DNA of 64,000 nucleotides from the NCBI RefSeq assembly GCF_019703515.2, contig NC_059351.1:18073501-18137500 (forward strand). The letters are read 5' to 3'. Of the stretch, positions 59,140 through 64,000 are shown in pieces. Under the pieces are notes generated by a model, which was not told where the DNA came from, made no database searches, and saw only the letters and a program-made list of their open reading frames with translations. A program made the position numbers and the translations under genes. The DNA comes from Myxocyprinus asiaticus. Lineage: Eukaryota; Chordata; Actinopteri; Cypriniformes; Catostomidae. Every line of letters begins with the position of its first letter. Position 1 is the stretch's first letter.

Positions 59140-59790
59140 TTTCCCAAAAGCATCGTTAGCAAACTATGGTCGCAAGTTCCATCGTTACCAGCATAGTTCA
59201 ACGATTTGGTGTTTCCCCAAACCATAGTGCCAACGAGCATTCGCAAACAGCATCACCCAGCTGTGTGGTTGGAACTACAGCTCTTTACCTGTGGTTAGAA
59301 GTAAGTTTCTTGTTCCTTTGCTGTGTGGACATTCTTTCACCTCACTGAGGCTTCTATATCTTTCATTCCATAGATATCTTTCATTCTGAAGTGTGCATGT
59401 GCGTATGGGCTCAAGAGTGTTCAGGGAACACCGAAGTCCAATGTTGAGGGAAATCCCACTATTGCAGCATATCTCTCTGTCGCATTACACAGTGCACGCA
59501 GTTTTCCTGTCTTCAACAGCTCTCTTGCATTTACCGGCTTTCTGGTGTACGTGTAAATGAGATTTTATAATTTAATATTTGCGGAAGTTATTACTCCACT
59601 TCCTGCGTAACGTCATTAATGACAGCTCTATGTTCTTGAACCAGTGTGGTTTATACAATGGATGTGCAACATAGTTACTGGGGTGTTGGGAAACAGTCGT
59701 GACTAGCTAGTTAATTTCTCCAATGATGCATCAAACTAGGTTAGTTTAGCAGTGAGTTATGTTGTTGTACGGGAAACACACCCCTGAAAA
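59140..59790. mobile_element. Possible non-autonomous element (GCATTTCCCAAAAGCATCG type)
   Basis: It opens GGGCATTTCCCAAAAGCATCGTTAGC and closes GTACGGGAAACACACCCC; the ends are weakly inverted (GTTTCCC words). TATGGTCGC/ACCATAG repeats lie inside. No transposase. Confidence 0.45.
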
Positions 59791-60079
59791 TATTTGCTGT
59801 TTAATTGTACAATTACCAGGGGCAGATTTTGGACCAATGAGTTCACTGTGGGTGGGACTAGCTAGCAGACGCCGGTGTGTAGATTGCATGGATAATAATT
59901 TTGTAGCGTATTTATTTCCAACAGAAATCTAGTGATATATAAAGACGACTTTTTTAGGATACCACTTTAGAACAGCCAAATACTTTTCAGTAACTCACAA
60001 GGACAGTTGTATTTTGTGGTCTCTCTTATATGTTTGATACATGTTTAAATTAGCAATGCAATACTACAATATTTTGGCC

Positions 60080-60790
60080 GATACAGATTTTAACAAAAAA
60101 AAATGTAAAAAATAACCACTCCACAGATTTAATATTAGCAAACTGTAGTTTTGGCAAGTCTTTTAGGACATCTACTTTGTGCGTGACATGAATAATTTTT
60201 CCAACAATTGTTTACACAGATTGTTTCACTTTTAACTGACTATATCACAATTCCAGTGGGTCAAAAGTTTACATACACCAAGGTAACTGTGCCTTGGAAA
60301 ATTCCAGAAAATGATGTCAAGCCTTTAGACAATTAGCTTCTGACAGGAGGTGTACTGAATTGGAGGTGTACCTGTGGATGTATTTTAAGGCCTACCTTCA
60401 ACCACAGTGCCTCTTTGCTTAACATCATGGGAAAATCAAAAGAAATCAGCCAAGACCTCAGAAAAAAAATTGTGGACCTCCACAAATCATGTTCATTCTT
60501 GGGAGAAATTTCCAAATGGCTGAAGTTACCACGTTCATCTGTACAAACAATAGTACGCAAGTATAAACACCAACACACAACCATCATAACGCTCAGGAAG
60601 GAGACACATTCGGTCTCCTAGAGATGAATGTAGTTTGGTGTGAAAAGTGCAAATCTACCCCAGAACAACAGCAAAGGACCATGTGAAGATGCTGAAGGAA
60701 ACAGGTAGACAAGTATCTATATCCACAGTAAAACAAGTCCTATATCGACATAACCTTGCAAGGCAATCATCTGTTTTCCGCACTGCTATC
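60080..60790 (+). mobile_element. Tdr1/Sleeping Beauty-type Tc1, 3'-truncated
   Basis: The left part of the inverted repeat (TTTTGGCAAGTCTTTTAGGACATCTACTTTGTGCGTGACATGAA) and internal repeat (GTGGGTCAAAAGTTTACATACACC) lead to a transposase start. The element stops near 60790 without the catalytic region or right end. Confidence 0.82.
60427..60780 (+). pseudogene. Tc1 transposase N-terminus
   Basis: ATG at 60427 gives MGKSKEISQDLRKKIVDLHK and the helix-turn-helix segment GEISKWLKLPRSSVQTIVRK. A frame change near 60590 leads into the second DNA-binding part, which is broken. No catalytic residues remain. Confidence 0.82.
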
Positions 60791-61239
60791 AGGTCCTTGA
60801 ATTAAGTGCAAGGAAGGGGAGCTAGTGGAGTTTCTGGTACCCCCCTAGTTAGTAGGTGCCCTACGCAGACTGCATAATATGCGTATAGGGAGTGGCGGTA
60901 CTGGGGGAAATTATCTGAAACATTAAAAACCGACACACTTTGACCTCTGAGACATCAGTTTGATATCCATGAAAGCTGAACAACTGATTACTATTACATT
61001 GAAACCGAAATGGAGGTATGATGTTGCACAAGTTTAATAAAAATGATTGCGCTCCCTTTCTCCACTGCGATCGGTTTGATTGACGCGGATGCGCTCGCTC
61101 GTTTAACCCGCTTGTGGTAAAGACAAACATTTTTGCAAAATGGAAATACGTGCCTGATTATGAATTTATAACGTATAAATAATGAAACGGAGAAAATAGC
61201 AGTAAAATGTAAGTCGTGCGCTGTAGAGAAACAACTCTT

Positions 61240-61360
61240 AAAGGGATAGTTCACCCAAAAATGAAAATTCTCTCATTATTTACTCACCCTCATGATATCC
61301 CTTGTGTGTAAAAATGTCTTCCTTCACCAGAACACATTTGAAGAAAATTAGAAAAAACAT
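61240..61360. mobile_element. AGTTCACCC-family MITE fragment
   Basis: TTAAAGGGATAGTTCACCCAAAAATGAAAATTCTCTC at its start; cut off by the L1-like insertion that follows. Confidence 0.75.
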
Positions 61361-61483
61361 CTTATCGGGAGTGTAAATGATGAGCTCTGCGCACTTTGCT
61401 CGTTTTTTTTTTTTTATTATTTTCATGTTATAATCCGGTGAGATTCGATACACCCAGTTACATATTTGCTCTTTGGAGTAAAC

Positions 61484-62164
61484 ATGGCAAAGAAGTCAAA
61501 ATCCTCGGGCTCTGGAGACATTAAAAGACATTTACGTGCTCAAGCTGAAACCTCTGTTGGGCCTGCAGACCGGGGACTCGATTTGGATGGCACGGCCAGG
61601 GAAATTCAGTGATGCTGACGAAGGCTGTTGCTGACTTGGAGGATCTTGCTGTAATATGATCAATCGATTATGGTGATGGAAACAAAATTCTCTGAGTTGG
61701 CTTCAAGAGTGGCAGATGTTGAGAAACGGATCGATTATCTGGAGTCATCGGAAAGGGAATTATCCGCTAATCCGCCCACGACCAAAATAGGCCTGGAAAG
61801 CATTTTGGAAAAACTGGAAGATCTCGGAAATAGGAGCCGAAGGAATAACGTACGGATTGTTGGAATTCCTGAGCATTAAGGCAGAGATATGGTGAAATTC
61901 CTGGACGAGCTCTTCCCGAGTCCGCTCGACATAACAGGCCATAAGCTGGAAATCGATCAAGCTCACAGAGTCCCGGCTCGCAGATCTGCTGAGGGAGACA
62001 AGCCCCGATTAATTCTGGCAAAATTTCTGAGATCATCTGATAAAGATCTCATGTTGTGCCTGGCAAGGAGCAAAGGAAAGCTTTCTTGGAAGAATCACAA
62101 TATTTTCTTGTTCGCGGACTTTGCGAATTCGACAAGAGAGAAACGCGATCGGTTCAAGGAATGA
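61484..62164 (+). pseudogene. L1-like ORF1
   Basis: ATG 61484: MAKKSKSSGSGDIKRHLRAQ. A stop near 61612 and frame changes follow. A heptad-rich coiled-coil part comes next (SELASRVADVEKRIDYLESS then ERELS), then an RNA-binding-like part (NVRIVGIPEH; LEIDQAHRVPARR; FLFADFANSTREKR) up to TGA 62162-62164. It resembles L1 ORF1p order: coiled coil, RRM-like, C-terminal domain. Stops at 61610 and 61877 break it. Confidence 0.75.
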
Positions 62165-62199
62165 AAGAAACTTACATCAACGGAAGGTCGCTTTTACAC

Positions 62200-62960
62200 T
62201 TATGTTTCCAGCCAAACTGAGAATAGACACCAAGGATGGCTGCAAAGTATTTTTATGCCCCCAACAAGCACTGTCCTTCATTGAAACAATGGGTGAGTAA
62301 ACAATTGGCTGTTTCTCGTGTGAGTGGATTGACTCACTGTTCATCAACTCGACTGTCTGAGGAAGCTGGGCGTCATTTTTGTTTCTTTTTACATTGGCTC
62401 CGCCTAGCGACTGGAGTTTGTTTTGTGGAATGACACTCCTTCAAAAAACTTCTGCATTGAGGTTCCCAGCCAGATTGAGAATGGACACTATGGATGACTG
62501 CAAAATATCTACATGCCCACACAAAGGATGTCTTTTATAAAGTTGACGGACTAAGTCATGGCGTATTTTTTTTATGCGGCCTCCGAGTGAATTTGACTCT
62601 TGACCATCTGAGGAACTGGGATGCCTGTTTTCTTTCTTTTTGTGCTGGTTCCACCTAGCGGCTGGAGCTTGTTTTGTGGAATAACACTGTTTCGGGACAG
62701 TTGCGGATGAATCTGTTCATTCACTCCTGCTGGCTGGAGTTTGTTTTTGTGGAGTATTTTTGCGGGACATTGGAATGATTACGTCATCTGCTGCACTCAT
62801 AAACAGCCAGCTCACTGAACAATTTTTGGATGTCCAAGGAAACTGAATGGCTTTATATCGGCTGGAATTTGTTTTGTGGAGGAACACACCTTCAAGACGT
62901 TCTTTGCATTTATTCTGTCAAATGGCAGGGGTTTGTTTTACAAAGTATTTTCTGTTATGT
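62200..62960 (+). repeat. Repeated units in the L1 ORF1-ORF2 spacer
   Basis: TTTCCAGCCAAACTGAGAATAGACACCAAGGATGGCTGCAAAGTA (62206) recurs in altered form about 256 bases on (62462). GACTGGAGTTTGTTTTGTGGAAT recurs at about 62408, 62659, 62732, 62863 and 62925. The array is probably a decayed tandem of ~250-base units. Confidence 0.7.
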
Positions 62961-63226
62961 AATTTTGCCTCACAAATTTACGAGGCAAAACTGAGCAATC
63001 CGATGGCAAAGTTGTCGCGGGGGCTCTCGTAGGCGTACATGGACCTTTTGAGTTTAGAGGGATTGTCGCTGGTTGGCGCTGTCGTGTGCGGGGTTAATGC
63101 GCACATTTTTCTTCTTTTTTGGGGGGAGGGTTTGGGGGGGTTCGGGGTTTGATTGTTACACTAATGGGGAAAGTGGTCTGTATAATCTTGTTTTTGACAT
63201 ACAATTTATTTTTCTATTATATCAAA

Positions 63227-63880
63227 ATGTCAAATGTTAATATGAGTGGGATATCTTTCTCCACGTGGAATGTGAATGGGTTGGGGCACCCCATAAAAAG
63301 AAGGAAGGTTATTTCTTGTCTTAAGCGTAAGAAATGTGATATAGTGTTTCTTCAAGAAAACATCTTTCCTCCCAGGAAGCTGAAAAATTTGGGAATATAC
63401 GGGGTGGACATGTTTTCTTTAGTGCTGTCTCAAGTAAGAGTAGGGGAGTCATTACACTGATAAATAAACATCTACAATTCAAATGTCTCAAACAGAGTAA
63501 AGATAAATTAAGAAGATTCATTATTATTTTAGCAGACATTCAGGGGCAAAGGTTGATTTTGGCTAATATATACGCACCTAACACTGACAATCAGGGCTTT
63601 TTTATAGATCTTGAAGGGATGTTGCAAGTCGCTGGCACCCCTCATGATATAATATTGGGAGGAGACTTTAATCTATTGATGGACTCAGTCCTTGATCATA
63701 GTGAAGCAAAAGTGTGTAAGCCCCCTAGAGCAACACTGATGCTTCACAGGATGTGAAAAAATCTTGGTCTTGCAGATATTTGGCGAGTTTTGAACCCATC
63801 TGGTAGGGACTATACCTTTTTTTCATCAGTCCATAAGATTTATTCTAGAATAGATTTTTTTTTTTTTTTTTTTTTTTAAG
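63227..63880 (+). pseudogene. L1-like ORF2, endonuclease domain
   Basis: ATG 63227. Apurinic-type endonuclease motifs: ISFSTWNVNGLGHPIKRRK with the catalytic N, IVFLQE with the catalytic E, LILANIYAPNTD, and ILGGDFNLLMDS. The frame breaks near 63420 and at a TGA near 63756. A T tract at about 63857-63879 expands a phenylalanine codon run. RT lies beyond the window. Confidence 0.82.
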
Positions 63881-64000
63881 TCCCTCATTTCATCTGTTGT
63901 TGATTGCTCAATTGGAAACATCATAGTCTCAGATCACGCCCTGGTGAGTTTAGAGATGTTGCCACATACGGAGAAAAAGAAATCATATAGTTGTCGCTTT

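Larger units (their letters stand above)
61361..64000 (+). mobile_element. L1-like retrotransposon, 5' half (runs off window)
   Basis: The 5' region (GAGCTCTGCGCACTTTGCTCG, GGTGAGATTCGATACAC) matches the copy at 15700. It keeps ORF1, a long ORF1-ORF2 spacer and the ORF2 endonuclease, which the other copy lost. It inserted into or next to a MITE (61240). The 3' end is outside. Confidence 0.85.

Overview
The window looks like a teleost nuclear genome, probably a cyprinid-type fish. The evidence is intron-split vertebrate genes with GT/AG junctions, and introns packed with Tc1/mariner, hAT-like, DIRS, L1-like, Gypsy and SINE copies plus long (TA)n and (GT)n tracts. There is no prokaryotic-style organisation. 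The species is inferred, not read.

Genes. The 3' part of gas6 (five exons, 2695-7972, + strand, end of the laminin-G region) converges on a complete nine-exon tmem255b gene (- strand, start codon 56661, stop 9059-9061; reconstructed length about 337 aa). All tmem255b splice phases agree once the last acceptor is placed at 9247. Upstream of tmem255b on the same strand, 58747-58871 looks like the last coding exon of a third gene of unknown identity. Human chromosome 13q34 has the same gene neighbourhood (GRK1, TMEM255B, convergent GAS6), so the synteny fits.

Layout. 1-2220: stacked Tc1 remnants and microsatellites. 2.7-8.6 kb: gas6 exons, with a ~35-bp minisatellite in one intron. 9-21 kb: last tmem255b intron, occupied by a hAT-like element (10088-20094) that was itself hit by a DIRS-like element and an L1-like element. 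21.6-24.8 kb: a foldback MITE carrying two inverted copies of another element, giving a palindrome with ~1.2-kb arms. 25-29.5 kb: exons 4-7 among nested MITEs. 29.4-54.6 kb: a 25-kb intron holding a mariner-like element, a full-length tRNA-derived SINE with a 15-bp target duplication, a Gypsy element that has lost its reverse transcriptase, two Tc1 deletion derivatives, and a near-complete ~6.4-kb DIRS-like tyrosine-recombinase retrotransposon (44409-50782). 54.5-56.9 kb: tmem255b exons 1-3 and a CpG-rich promoter. 58-64 kb: terminal exon of the third gene, a Tc1 fragment and the 5' half of a second L1-like copy that runs off the window.

The most notable element is the DIRS-like copy at 44.4-50.8 kb. 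Its 160-bp inverted repeats look identical by eye, and its internal complementary region joins the two outer ends. The RT/RNase H and tyrosine-recombinase frames are open; only gag shows two apparent frame changes. Both inverted repeats carry an ATTTGCAT octamer and a TATA box facing inward.
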